A stretch of 64,000 bases of DNA. Source: Fructobacillus cardui. GTDB taxonomy: Bacteria > Bacillota > Bacilli > Lactobacillales > Lactobacillaceae. This document shows positions 16,875 to 24,891 of this stretch, in pieces. Location: the NCBI RefSeq assembly GCF_023218935.1, contig NZ_JAJIAL010000004.1, one strand, 5' to 3'. The notes beneath the pieces were generated by a model. That model searched no databases and was not told where the DNA came from. It worked only from the letters and a program-made list of their open reading frames with translations. Positions within the stretch are counted from its first letter, which is position 1. Each line of letters begins with the position of its first letter. Position numbers and translations under genes: made by a program.

Positions 16875-17486
16875 ATGGTAACAAAGTCACGATTTGAAGG
16901 ATTTACCGATGGAATTTTGGTCATTATTTTTACCATCATGATTTTGGAATTTAAGGTACCAAATTCCAGCAATATCACAGCCATTTTAAAACAGTTTCCC
17001 TACTTTATTTCTTATAGCATTGGCTGGCTTTTCCTAGGGGAAGCCTGGTACAACCATCTCTATATCGCCAGCAAAATTCACCGGGTGACTCACAAGCTCT
17101 TCTTTATCAATGCCCTCTGGCTCTTCACCACCTCCTTTTTACCGCTAGCAACGGCTTGGATTGGTCAAGACCTTTCGGCTCGTGGGCCAGAAATTTTTTA
17201 CGGTCTAGTCTTCCTGGTGTGGACTGCAGCCTTTTTACTACTGGTCTTCACAGCTATCCTGGATAATCAAAAATTAGGAAGGCTGCAAGAGGCAGAGGAT
17301 CTTCGCCAAATGCGGATTGTCCGTTACTTAACCAACCCGTTTGCCATTATTTCTCAAGGTCTGGCCTGGTTGCTGATTCTCATTTTTGCCCCACAGTTTC
17401 AACTGGTCATCATGGTTTGGCAAATTCTCTTTATTGCCGGTCGAACCAACGTTGATATTGATCGACAACACTCTCTTAATCGATAA
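16875..17486 (+). CDS. DUF1211/TMEM175-family potassium channel-like protein
   Basis: About 203 residues with six hydrophobic segments. The N-terminal signature RFEGFTDGILVIIFTIMIL corresponds to the RFxxFSDxxxAIxxT filter helix of prokaryotic TMEM175 channels, here with Gly and Val at two signature places. I chose the ATG at 16875 since GAGAGG lies eight bases upstream; the ATG at 16869 is too close to it. A TATAAT box lies at 16843-16848. It ends at a long hairpin shared with the convergent gene. Confidence 0.8.
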   Translation: MVTKSRFEGFTDGILVIIFTIMILEFKVPNSSNITAILKQFPYFISYSIGWLFLGEAWYNHLYIASKIHRVTHKLFFINALWLFTTSFLPLATAWIGQDLSARGPEIFYGLVFLVWTAAFLLLVFTAILDNQKLGRLQEAEDLRQMRIVRYLTNPFAIISQGLAWLLILIFAPQFQLVIMVWQILFIAGRTNVDIDRQHSLNR

Positions 17487-17495
17487 AACACCATT

Positions 17496-17569
17496 AAAAA
17501 AATCAGCCTCGCATAACTTGATATGACCCCCTAATTTCAGGGTTCATATCACTACGAGACTGATTTTTA
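17496..17569. terminator. Long bidirectional terminator hairpin
   Basis: Arms AAAAATCAG-CTCG and CGAG-CTGATTTTT enclose a second stem TGATATGA/TCATATCA and a CCC/GGG tip. It separates convergent genes. The outer ends are two inverted copies of the over-represented CTGATTT word. Confidence 0.85.
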
Positions 17570-17588
17570 TTTAGAATAATCTAAAATT

Positions 17589-17792
17589 TTACTTTTTCCG
17601 ACACTTTTTAACACCCCAGTCAACTAACATCGACAGGACGCTAATAACAGCTAATCCCAAGTAGAGCGATACCCAATAGGATATCGGCTCTCCAGGCGAA
17701 ATCAAAGGCCCAATAAACACGAAAAAAAATTCCAAAACTGCGACAAAGAAGGTCGCAAAAGTTCGACGATAGTGCATGACGAGTGTTTGCAT
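17589..17792 (-). CDS. Small two-helix membrane protein, paralogue of 14072
   Basis: 67 residues beginning MQTLVMHYRRTFATFF, with helices at about 9-29 and 38-58, an SPG turn and a basic KKCRKK end. GGGGAG precedes the ATG at the right distance; a longer GTG-started frame has no ribosome site. It has the same plan and several identical positions as the protein at 14072-14293, about 3.5 kb away. Function unknown. Confidence 0.65.
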   Translation of the reverse strand: MQTLVMHYRRTFATFFVAVLEFFFVFIGPLISPGEPISYWVSLYLGLAVISVLSMLVDWGVKKCRKK

Positions 17793-17991
17793 CTGCTTTC
17801 TCCCCGGGGGTCTGCCCACCTGCTCAAAGTCTCGGGTGAAACTTTTTCTAAGGACAGCATACCAGAAAAAATTAGAAATGAAATGATAAATTCAAAAATT
17901 TTATCGCTTAATAGCAAATTTTCCTCAATAAATATTAAAAAATAACAAACAAGTGCCTTTTAATTTCTTTTTATTAGAAAAATATGAAATT

Positions 17992-18024
17992 AAATGATAC
18001 AATTACTTCTAGAGAAGTATAGAA
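17992..18024 (+). promoter_or_regulatory. Promoter with palindrome near the start point
   Basis: An extended -10 box TGA-TACAAT is followed by the inverted repeat TACTTCT-AG-AGAAGTA (18004-18019), which would overlap the transcription start. It is a candidate operator for the small membrane gene at 18057. Confidence 0.4.
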
Positions 18025-18056
18025 TAGTGTCTTATGACAATTAGGGGAGGATTAAA

Positions 18057-18302
18057 ATGGCAAGTGAAAAGTCCGCATTTATCTTTGTTTCAATGCTCGT
18101 AATTTTAGCACAGGCGATTATCGTCAAATTTAGTTTGAATACCTGGGTGCAATTTGTCATCCCCTTTGCCTACTCCATAATTTTTGTAATCTGCTTTTTC
18201 TTCGTTTTCAAAAGCGATAACCTAATTGCCTTTGTCACACTTTTGTTAGCAGGCAATATCACCCTCATGGCGACTGCCAACCACACAACATCAATTTATT
18301 AA
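18057..18302 (+). CDS. Small three-helix membrane protein
   Basis: 81 residues, almost entirely hydrophobic, with helices at about 6-26, 30-50 and 53-73. A strong AGGGGAGG ribosome site precedes the ATG. It stands alone between a palindromic promoter region and a strong terminator. I do not recognise the family. Confidence 0.65.
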   Translation: MASEKSAFIFVSMLVILAQAIIVKFSLNTWVQFVIPFAYSIIFVICFFFVFKSDNLIAFVTLLLAGNITLMATANHTTSIY

Positions 18303-18345
18303 ATATTCCAAATTAGAATAATCTTAATTCTGCCAAATAGCAGAC

Positions 18346-18379
18346 AAAAAGGTCGAAACAATCTTGTTTCGACCTTTTT
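18346..18379. terminator. Strong bidirectional terminator
   Basis: 16-bp near-perfect arms (AAAAAGGTCGAAACAA and TTGTTTCGACCTTTTT) with a tiny loop. It serves convergent genes; the ASCH stop codon sits at its edge. Confidence 0.9.
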
Positions 18380-18824
18380 ATTGTGGATAAACTAAGTGAA
18401 ATTTTTCCAGGACAATTTGTGCCTGATTTTCTCGAAACACCTTGCCCTCTTCGTGGTAGGCGGCAGTGAAAAAATCATGGTGTACATGGCGCCAATAGGC
18501 TAATGAGCGGTCCCCTTCGCCCTCTTCATAGGCATGTTGGGCGTTAACATCTAGGTACTGTTCAATTGTGACAGCATCGTTTTTAATAATGCCAACAGAT
18601 TGATTTTGCTCATCCAAAATAACATCGTAGGCACCAAAAGCAGGTAAGGGCTCTCCTGCTTCGTACAAATCATAAGCACTCGCAGTGGCAGTCTTAACGC
18701 CTTTAAGGACTAGCTGGGCGAGTTCATTAGCTGCGACACCAAATTGAAAACTAGATTGCAATTCGGCCCCCAACGGAATCACGCCATCGTCTTTAGCCTG
18801 TTGAAAAAATGCTGCTGGCGTCAT
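18378..18824 (-). CDS. ASCH-domain protein
   Basis: 148 residues. The middle shows the ASCH pattern: a KGVKTATASAYDLYEAGEPLP loop, then YDVILDEQNQSVGIIKNDAVTI and a late AYWRHVHHDFF. ASCH domains have a PUA-like fold that binds RNA, and some have nucleoside-amide hydrolase activity. GAGGG lies upstream of the ATG. It is a single gene with no functional neighbours. Confidence 0.85.
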   Translation of the reverse strand: MTPAAFFQQAKDDGVIPLGAELQSSFQFGVAANELAQLVLKGVKTATASAYDLYEAGEPLPAFGAYDVILDEQNQSVGIIKNDAVTIEQYLDVNAQHAYEEGEGDRSLAYWRHVHHDFFTAAYHEEGKVFRENQAQIVLEKFHLVYPQ

Positions 18825-18990
18825 TTGCCGTCCCTCTTCTAATCTTAAAATTTAAACATTCTTGTCCTCATTGTACCAGAAAATACCGGCTCGTTGTCCC
18901 CAAAAGATCAATGATGGCACCTAGGACTAGCCTAAAAGTATCCCTTCCTTCAATGCTACAATAATAACGAAAAATTAGAGGAGGATGCCA

Positions 18991-19602
18991 ATGCTTAGTT
19001 ACAAGCGCCAAATCGAAATCCAAAACCTTGTCGAAATAGCTCACCAGAAAATCATGGGCCCGAACGTCGACAATGAAAATCTTGCTACCTATTTTAAATC
19101 AGTTGCCCTAGCCGTAATCAATGCTGATTTATCAGATTTAGCGGCCTCTGCTTACACCCTGTATAACATGGACAAAGATCAGCCACAGATTGTCGTTGAA
19201 AATGCCTTAAACCACCGCGACTGGATTTACATGCTTGCAAAGGAACTCGGCCAACTCATTTTAGGATGGGATTACCAGGTTAACCAAGATAATCCTCAGG
19301 TGATTGAACGGGTTCGTCATGAGGCTAACCAAGTCGACGACATTGCTATTTTAGATTATCCCTTTTCGGATGGTTCCTGCTAACTCTCGACAAGCAATCC
19401 AACCGAAGCAGAAGCTGATTTATTTGCAGAATATTTCTTAGTCCCTGATGCTACAGCCCAGCCAATCCTACAAGACCTCGATTGGCAAACTTTATCCACG
19501 GCCCAATTAATCCAAAAATTCTCATTAATCTACTTTATCAATGACCACATTGCTCGCAATCGTCTAACAACTTTAATCCAGGAGGTTTCCCAAAGCAAAT
19601 GA
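18991..19602 (+). pseudogene. ImmA/IrrE-like metallopeptidase gene, nonsense codon and degenerate active site
   Basis: The frame opens at ATG 18991 with GAGGAGG upstream and is cut by an in-frame TAA at 19381-19383. The same frame then continues for 72 codons (NPTEAEADLFAEYFLVPD and so on) to a TGA at 19600 that overlaps the next start. The layout fits ImmA/IrrE peptidases, which cleave phage or element repressors. The zinc HELGH motif is replaced by KELGQ (in MLAKELGQLILG), so both His ligands are gone even before the stop. The second-half EAEADLFA motif survives. The gene was probably inactive first and then truncated. Confidence 0.75.
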
Positions 19603-20006
19603 CCCAAAGTAAGAAAAGTAAATTAAAGGAACAAATTATTACCCCAGTGGTCGTCCCCTTTGACGACCAGACTCTGCTTGCACAAGATCAAGCGGAATCC
19701 TTGCGCAGCCACGTTATTAACAATGACACCGCTTCGGCCATCCAGGGACAGTTAGTGAAGGAACTTAAATCAAAAGCCGCCATCCGCCGTTGGCTAATCA
19801 TTTCCATTAGTCTTTACTTTGCACTAGTGACGGTCGCCATTCTAGGCATTACCATCTTTTTAGCGGACATCGTCGCCATTAAGGTGCAAAATTACCTGAT
19901 TACCGCCCTCTTTACCAACCTCATCGGCCTACTGGTCATCATTTACCGCTATGCTTTCGCCGGTACTTCAAAATTCATTCATGACCTGTGGGCGTTAACC
20001 AGGTAA
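19599..20006 (+). CDS. Two-helix membrane protein downstream of the ImmA-like gene
   Basis: 135 residues. About 65 hydrophilic residues are followed by two membrane helices (about 66-88 and 98-118). The ATG overlaps the old stop of the ImmA-like gene (ATGA) with GGAGG upstream, so it was translationally coupled to it. The premature stop upstream may lower its expression. Family not recognised. Confidence 0.7.
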   Translation: MTQSKKSKLKEQIITPVVVPFDDQTLLAQDQAESLRSHVINNDTASAIQGQLVKELKSKAAIRRWLIISISLYFALVTVAILGITIFLADIVAIKVQNYLITALFTNLIGLLVIIYRYAFAGTSKFIHDLWALTR

Positions 20007-20234
20007 GCCAATGATAAATTAGCAGTTGTCACACAACTAAAAATTACTGAAACGCTATTTTTACGTCTAAACAGAGAACTAACAACACCAAAATGATAAA
20101 TTAATTGGCCACAATCGAACGAGACAATAGCCCCTGCCCCTGATATCATACTTTCGACTTAATCATACCCACTAAAAAAGATGCACGGAATATTTTCCCG
20201 TACACCTAATAAAATTGGCTTCGATGAGCTATTT

Positions 20235-21026
20235 TTAAATCGCTAAGTTCACTTCATTTTCGGAATAAAGAACTGCCTCGCCGCTTAGCTTAGTCCGCTT
20301 ACCCTCATAATCGCAGTGAAGGACACCTGACCGTGGTGAAGCCTGGTAAGCAGTCAATTGGTGCTTACCTAGTCGTTCTGACCAGTATGGGGCGATATGG
20401 CAGTGACCGCTACCACAGACAGGATCTTCGTTAATCCCTAACTTAGGCGCAAATGACCGTGATACACAATCATATTCATCATCCACGATGGCTGTAGCAT
20501 GTTGGGCCATCCCATCTAATTTTTTCAGCTTTTCCATATCAGGATCTATTGCAGCAATTGCTGTTCCTTGTGGGAAAACACAGACCAAATCACGTCCAAG
20601 ATAGGCAGCATCTGGTCGGGCACCGTAGGCTTCCGTCATGGCTTCCGTTACAGGAATTGCCTTCAAATCGTAAGTTGGGAAGTCCATCTCATACAGGTCA
20701 CCTTTCTTTGTGACCGTCAAATCACCACTCATGGTATTGAAAGCCACTGATTGCCCATCTTTTGGAGCCGCCTTTTGAAAGACTAAGAAACCGGTAGCCA
20801 AGGTAGCGTGACCACAAAGGTCAATCTCACCGGCTGGTGAGAACCACCGTAAATCATAGTGGTTGTTATCTTTTTTAACAGCAAAAGCCGTTTCAGAAAG
20901 CTTATTTTCCATTGCAATATTTTGCATCATTTCATCACTTGGGAAATGATCAACGAAGAGGACTGCCGCCGGATTACCTTTAAAAATCTCACTTGCAAAC
21001 GCGTCGACAACATAACTTTTTACCAT
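20235..21026 (-). CDS. PhzF-family isomerase
   Basis: 263 residues with the two-lobed diaminopimelate-epimerase fold of PhzF proteins. Visible signatures are GNPAAVLF, MENKLSETAF (catalytic Glu), DLCGHATLA and DPVCGSGHCHIAPYW. The substrate cannot be inferred, and the rest of a phenazine pathway is absent, so the name phenazine biosynthesis would mislead. I chose the ATG at 21026 with AAAGGAAG upstream, not the ATG 16 codons earlier. Stand-alone gene. Confidence 0.9.
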   Translation of the reverse strand: MVKSYVVDAFASEIFKGNPAAVLFVDHFPSDEMMQNIAMENKLSETAFAVKKDNNHYDLRWFSPAGEIDLCGHATLATGFLVFQKAAPKDGQSVAFNTMSGDLTVTKKGDLYEMDFPTYDLKAIPVTEAMTEAYGARPDAAYLGRDLVCVFPQGTAIAAIDPDMEKLKKLDGMAQHATAIVDDEYDCVSRSFAPKLGINEDPVCGSGHCHIAPYWSERLGKHQLTAYQASPRSGVLHCDYEGKRTKLSGEAVLYSENEVNLAI

Positions 21027-21180
21027 GGCTGCTTCCTTTCCAAACACAATTAGAATTTCTTTAATTTGCATCATTCTACCACGGCCAAATTAATTTAACA
21101 GACATCACCTCAGCTTTCTTGACATCAATTAATTATGTGTTCGGACTCCTGACATCCAAGCCTTTCTGTCACTTAACTTA

Positions 21181-21217
21181 AAAAGTGGCCCGCATATCAA
21201 ATATGCGGGCCACTTTT
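21181..21217. terminator. Strong terminator after the XRE gene
   Basis: 17-bp perfect arms (AAAAGTGGCCCGCATAT and its complement) with a three-base loop and flanking T-runs. Confidence 0.9.
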
Positions 21218-21259
21218 ATTTTGAAAATCATTTTATCCAAAAACAGATGTCAATATTTC

Positions 21260-21670
21260 TTATTTTTTGCTTACAAACCAGCCAATCATCCCGACTAAAG
21301 CAAATAAAATCCAATAATAGCGTGCCAAAAACTCCCAACCATTGTTAATCGGCCGATATTGCCACTCGCGCCAACGGTGGTTTTCGTGCCAATCTTTGTC
21401 AGCCTCATCTTCCTCAAAAAACTTTTTGGCACGGTCTTTCACTGCGCCGGTTAACGTTGATGATTGTTGCTGGCCAAATAGAACCTCTTCAACCGGAACC
21501 TGAAAGTAATCAGCAACTGATTGAATCTTAGCCAAATCAGGTGTGACCTCGCCAGTTTCCCACTTTGAAATTGTTTGCCTAGTGACATACAATTCGTTTG
21601 CTAAACTTTCTTGAGATAAATTATGTTCTTTTCTTAAAGATAGTAAGTTCTCGTTAAAGGTAAATTCCAT
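21260..21670 (-). CDS. XRE-family regulator with C-terminal membrane anchor
   Basis: 136 residues. The N-terminal HTH (NLSQESLANELYVTRQTISKWETG) is followed by a charged linker and one C-terminal membrane helix (about 115-133). I prefer the ATG at 21670, which has GAGAGG just upstream and fits family N-termini; an ATG eight codons earlier lies only 7 bases after a TATACT box. Membrane-tethered XRE proteins often sense surface stress. Single gene. Confidence 0.85.
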   Translation of the reverse strand: MEFTFNENLLSLRKEHNLSQESLANELYVTRQTISKWETGEVTPDLAKIQSVADYFQVPVEEVLFGQQQSSTLTGAVKDRAKKFFEEDEADKDWHENHRWREWQYRPINNGWEFLARYYWILFALVGMIGWFVSKK

Positions 21671-21844
21671 TGCGCCTCTCTCTTTCATTTCCATTAACTT
21701 CAGTATACTAATTTACCAAGAAAGCACTAGCAAAAGCGATTAGGATTTACGCAATTTTAACGGGCATTTCGTCAATTACCAAGCGCAACCTCATATGAAA
21801 GGCTTTTGCCGTCAATTGAACATGAAAGAGTTCTTCGTGTTCAT

Positions 21845-21877
21845 CAAAAAAACGCCGCCCTCAAGGTAGCGTTTTTT
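21845..21877 (-). terminator. Terminator after msrB
   Basis: AAAAAACGC/GCGTTTTTT arms with an inner CCT/AGG stem, directly beyond the msrB stop. Confidence 0.85.
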
Positions 21878-21888
21878 CTTAAACTGAT

Positions 21889-22326
21889 TTAGTTAAACAG
21901 GTAAGAATACTTACCGTAGCCTTCTTTTTCCAAGTCTTCCTTTGGAACAAAGCGCAAGGCCGCAGAATTGATGCAGTAGCGCAATCCACCTTGTTCAGCT
22001 GGTCCATCATTAAAGACGTGGCCAAGGTGTGAGTCGGCTTCCCCAGAACGAACTTCCGTCCGTGTCATGCCCAAAGAATTGTCAGTTGATTCTTTCAAAT
22101 CAACATCATCAATTCCCTTGGTAAAGGATGGCCAACCACAACCAGAATCATACTTGTCGGTTGATGAAAAAAGTGGTTCACCGGAAACGACATCAACAAA
22201 GATGCCGTCGTTCCACCACTGGTCGTACTTACCAGTAAAAGCACGTTCAGTAGCAGCATTTTGCGTCACATCGTACTGTTCAGGTGTTAAGCGTTGCTTT
22301 AATTCTTCTTGATCATACTTTGCCAT
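21889..22326 (-). CDS. msrB: Peptide-methionine (R)-S-oxide reductase
   Basis: Repairs methionine-R-sulfoxide in proteins; 145 residues. Signatures are SGCGWPSF, GHVFNDGP and the catalytic cysteine in LRYCINSAAL. The zinc-binding cysteine pairs of some MsrB are absent (EPLFSSTDKYDSG), as in many lactic acid bacteria. The ATG at 22326 follows the msrA stop by two bases and its GGGGGG ribosome site lies inside the msrA end. Second gene of msrA-msrB. Confidence 0.96.
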   Translation of the reverse strand: MAKYDQEELKQRLTPEQYDVTQNAATERAFTGKYDQWWNDGIFVDVVSGEPLFSSTDKYDSGCGWPSFTKGIDDVDLKESTDNSLGMTRTEVRSGEADSHLGHVFNDGPAEQGGLRYCINSAALRFVPKEDLEKEGYGKYSYLFN

Positions 22327-22328
22327 GA

Positions 22329-22850
22329 CTACTTGTCCCCCCAATACTTTGCTTGATAATCGTGTCGAGGGGCCATCATTGCTGCTTCACGCAATGGGTC
22401 CTTTTTATAGAAGTCTTGGTGGTATTCCTCGGCCTCATAAAATGGCTTAGCATCCTCGATTGACGTCAAGATTGGCTTGTCGAATCGACCTGATTCGTTC
22501 AACTCCTTCTTTGACTCCTCGGCAATTTGGCGCTGCTCAGGTGAGTTAACAAAAATTATTGGGCGGTATGAATCACCACGATCAGCAAATTGTCCAGTTG
22601 CATCGGTTGGGTCAGCTACTTGCCAATAAAGTTCAACCAAATCCTTGTAAGAGAACTTGTCAGGGTCAAACCAAATCTTTACTGCTTCGGTATGTCCGGT
22701 AGTATGGGAGCAAACTTCCTCGTAGGTTGGGTTTGCCACGTGGCCACCAGTGTAGCCGGAACGAACCTTTTCGATTCCTGGCAACGAGTCAAATGGCTCG
22801 ACCATGCACCAAAAACATCCTCCAGCAAAAATTGCCGTATCTTGTGACAT
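22329..22850 (-). CDS. msrA: Peptide-methionine (S)-S-oxide reductase
   Basis: Repairs methionine-S-sulfoxide; 173 residues. GGCFWCMVEPF carries the catalytic cysteine, and GHTEAV and YHQDFYKKDP follow as expected. TAGGAGGT precedes the ATG. A promoter TTGACT-16-TACAAT lies just upstream, and msrB follows, so both stereoisomers of oxidised methionine are repaired from one operon. Confidence 0.97.
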   Translation of the reverse strand: MSQDTAIFAGGCFWCMVEPFDSLPGIEKVRSGYTGGHVANPTYEEVCSHTTGHTEAVKIWFDPDKFSYKDLVELYWQVADPTDATGQFADRGDSYRPIIFVNSPEQRQIAEESKKELNESGRFDKPILTSIEDAKPFYEAEEYHQDFYKKDPLREAAMMAPRHDYQAKYWGDK

Positions 22851-22871
22851 TGCAATTACCTCCTACATAAC

Positions 22872-22899
22872 ATTGTAAACAGTAACGAAAAATAGTCAA
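22872..22899 (-). promoter_or_regulatory. msrAB promoter
   Basis: -35 TTGACT (22899-22894), 16-base spacer, -10 TACAAT (22877-22872) on the minus strand. Confidence 0.65.
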
Positions 22900-22923
22900 T
22901 GGTATAGTTGTATTTTTATAAGT

Positions 22924-23508
22924 TTAAAGTCGGTCTTCAATCCATTGCCAAACTTCATTTTTTCCTGATTTAGTAACGGAAGAGAAAAATTGGAAATCAG
23001 AATTTTCATCATCAAAATCAACTGCTTTTTTGATAATCGATTCAGATTGGTTTAATTTTCCACGGGCAATCTTATCAGACTTAGTTGCGACCAAGAGAAC
23101 CGGAATATTGTAATACGCCAGCCAATTGTACATCATGATGTCCTCTTCGCTTGGCTTATGGCGCGCATCAACCAAAGAAATCACACCACGAAGCTGCTTC
23201 CGAGAACTAATGTAGGTCTCAATCATTTGACCAAAGGCTTCACGCTTCTTTTTGGAAACCTTTGCATAGCCATAACCAGGAACGTCAACGAAGTAGAGCT
23301 TTCCCTCCACATCATAAAAGTTCAGTGTTTGAGTTTTTCCAGGCTGACCGGAAGTTCGGGCAAAATTTTTACGATTAATCAGGGTGTTCGTCAATGATGA
23401 CTTGCCGACATTTGACCGACCGACCAAGGCAAATTCCGCCCGACCGTCCGTAGGATATTGGCTTGGTGAGACCGCTGACATCACCATTTCAACGTTATGA
23501 ACGTCCAT
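22924..23508 (-). CDS. engB: Ribosome biogenesis GTPase YsxC/EngB
   Basis: Essential GTPase for 50S assembly; 194 residues. G1 GRSNVGKSSLTN, the G2 threonines in SGQPGKTQTLNF, G3 DVPGYGYA, G4 ATKSDK and G5 FSS are all present. The ATG sits two bases after the clpX stop, with AAAAGGA upstream, so it is translated with clpX. The tig-clpX-engB order is standard in Firmicutes. Confidence 0.96.
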   Translation of the reverse strand: MDVHNVEMVMSAVSPSQYPTDGRAEFALVGRSNVGKSSLTNTLINRKNFARTSGQPGKTQTLNFYDVEGKLYFVDVPGYGYAKVSKKKREAFGQMIETYISSRKQLRGVISLVDARHKPSEEDIMMYNWLAYYNIPVLLVATKSDKIARGKLNQSESIIKKAVDFDDENSDFQFFSSVTKSGKNEVWQWIEDRL

Positions 23509-23510
23509 AC

Positions 23511-24764
23511 TTAGTCCTTTTCATCTTTCTTCAAAACCAGCTCGGGTTCCTTACCAGACGTTACAGACGCCTTAGTGATTACAACCTTTTCAACATCATC
23601 ACGACTTGGGATATCAAACATCGTATCCTTCATGACGTTTTCAATGATTGAGCGCAAACCACGGGCACCAGTGCCTCGTTCGATGGCCAAATCAGCCATG
23701 GCAGACAAGGCAGCAGGCTGGAATTCCAACGCAACGCCATCCAAGCCGAGCAAGGCTTGGTACTGCTTAACCAAGGCGTTCTTTGGTTGCGTCAAAATGT
23801 GGGTCAAATCCTCCACCGTTAACTCATCCAAAACCGTGATAATTGGCAAACGCCCAATAAATTCTGGAATCAAACCAAACTTCGTCAAATCTTCCGGTTC
23901 AACATTCTTCAAAACATTTGGCTTATCCAAGGCCTTGGCCTGGTCTGATGTGCTTGAACCAAAACCGATTACTCGACTTCCCAAACGTTCCTTAATCAAC
24001 GTATCCAGGCCAGCAAAGGCACCACCAACGATAAAGAGGATATTGGTGGTATCAACTTGGATTAACTCCTGTTGTGGGTGCTTACGACCACCTTGTGGCG
24101 GCACGGAAGCAATCGTCCCTTCCAACATCTTCAGCAAAGCCTGTTGGACTCCTTCACCCGAAACATCACGAGTAATCGAAACGTTTTCTGATTTTTTAGC
24201 AATCTTGTCAATTTCATCGACATAGATAATACCACGTTGAGCAGATTCCACATCAAAATCAGCAGCCTGCAAAAGCTTGAGCAAGATGTTTTCAACGTCT
24301 TCACCGACATAGCCAGCTTCTGTCAACGTTGTTGCATCCGCAATGGCGAACGGAACTTGCAAAATCTTTGCCAATGACTGAGCCAAATAAGTCTTTCCTG
24401 ACCCAGTTGGTCCTAGCAAAGCGATGTTTGACTTTTGTAATTCAACATCCGTCGTCTTCAAAGCATTTTCGTTAACACGCTTGTAGTGGTTATAGACTGC
24501 CACCGCCAAGGTCTTCTTGGCATCTCCTTGGCCAATCACGTAATCGTTCAGATTTTCAACGATTTCCTTTGGCGTTAGCAAAGTCAACTGCTCAGACTGC
24601 TGGTCAACTCGCATCTCTTCTTGGATGATTTGATCAGCCAATGCGATACACTCGTTACAAATATATAATCCATCAGGACCAGCGACTAGCTTTTTGACTT
24701 CGTCAGCATCCTTACCACAAAAAGAGCAGTGGACTGGAGTGGTTTCATTCGGTGTTTGGACCAT
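23511..24764 (-). CDS. clpX: ClpXP protease ATPase subunit ClpX
   Basis: AAA+ unfoldase that feeds ClpP; 417 residues. N-terminal zinc domain CSFCGKDADEVKK...CNEC, Walker A GPTGSGKTYLAQ, Walker B VDEIDKI and sensor and arginine motifs GTGARGLRSI. A ClpP-docking IGF loop is visible as VIGFG. It follows tig after a hairpin terminator that may only partly block read-through, and precedes engB. Confidence 0.97.
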   Translation of the reverse strand: MVQTPNETTPVHCSFCGKDADEVKKLVAGPDGLYICNECIALADQIIQEEMRVDQQSEQLTLLTPKEIVENLNDYVIGQGDAKKTLAVAVYNHYKRVNENALKTTDVELQKSNIALLGPTGSGKTYLAQSLAKILQVPFAIADATTLTEAGYVGEDVENILLKLLQAADFDVESAQRGIIYVDEIDKIAKKSENVSITRDVSGEGVQQALLKMLEGTIASVPPQGGRKHPQQELIQVDTTNILFIVGGAFAGLDTLIKERLGSRVIGFGSSTSDQAKALDKPNVLKNVEPEDLTKFGLIPEFIGRLPIITVLDELTVEDLTHILTQPKNALVKQYQALLGLDGVALEFQPAALSAMADLAIERGTGARGLRSIIENVMKDTMFDIPSRDDVEKVVITKASVTSGKEPELVLKKDEKD

Positions 24765-24858
24765 AATATTCCCCCTCTATATCGTCTTTCTCCGGCATGA
24801 GCACTCGCCTGCCGGCTTGTTCAAAAAGAACAGCTGCCTAAATCAGTAGGCTATGTAA

Positions 24859-24886
24859 GAAAAAAAGCCCAACCGGGCTCTTTTTC
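24859..24886 (-). terminator. Terminator between tig and clpX
   Basis: AGCCC/GGGCT hairpin with a four-base loop and seven T on the minus strand, directly after tig. Confidence 0.8.
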
Positions 24887-24891
24887 ATGGC

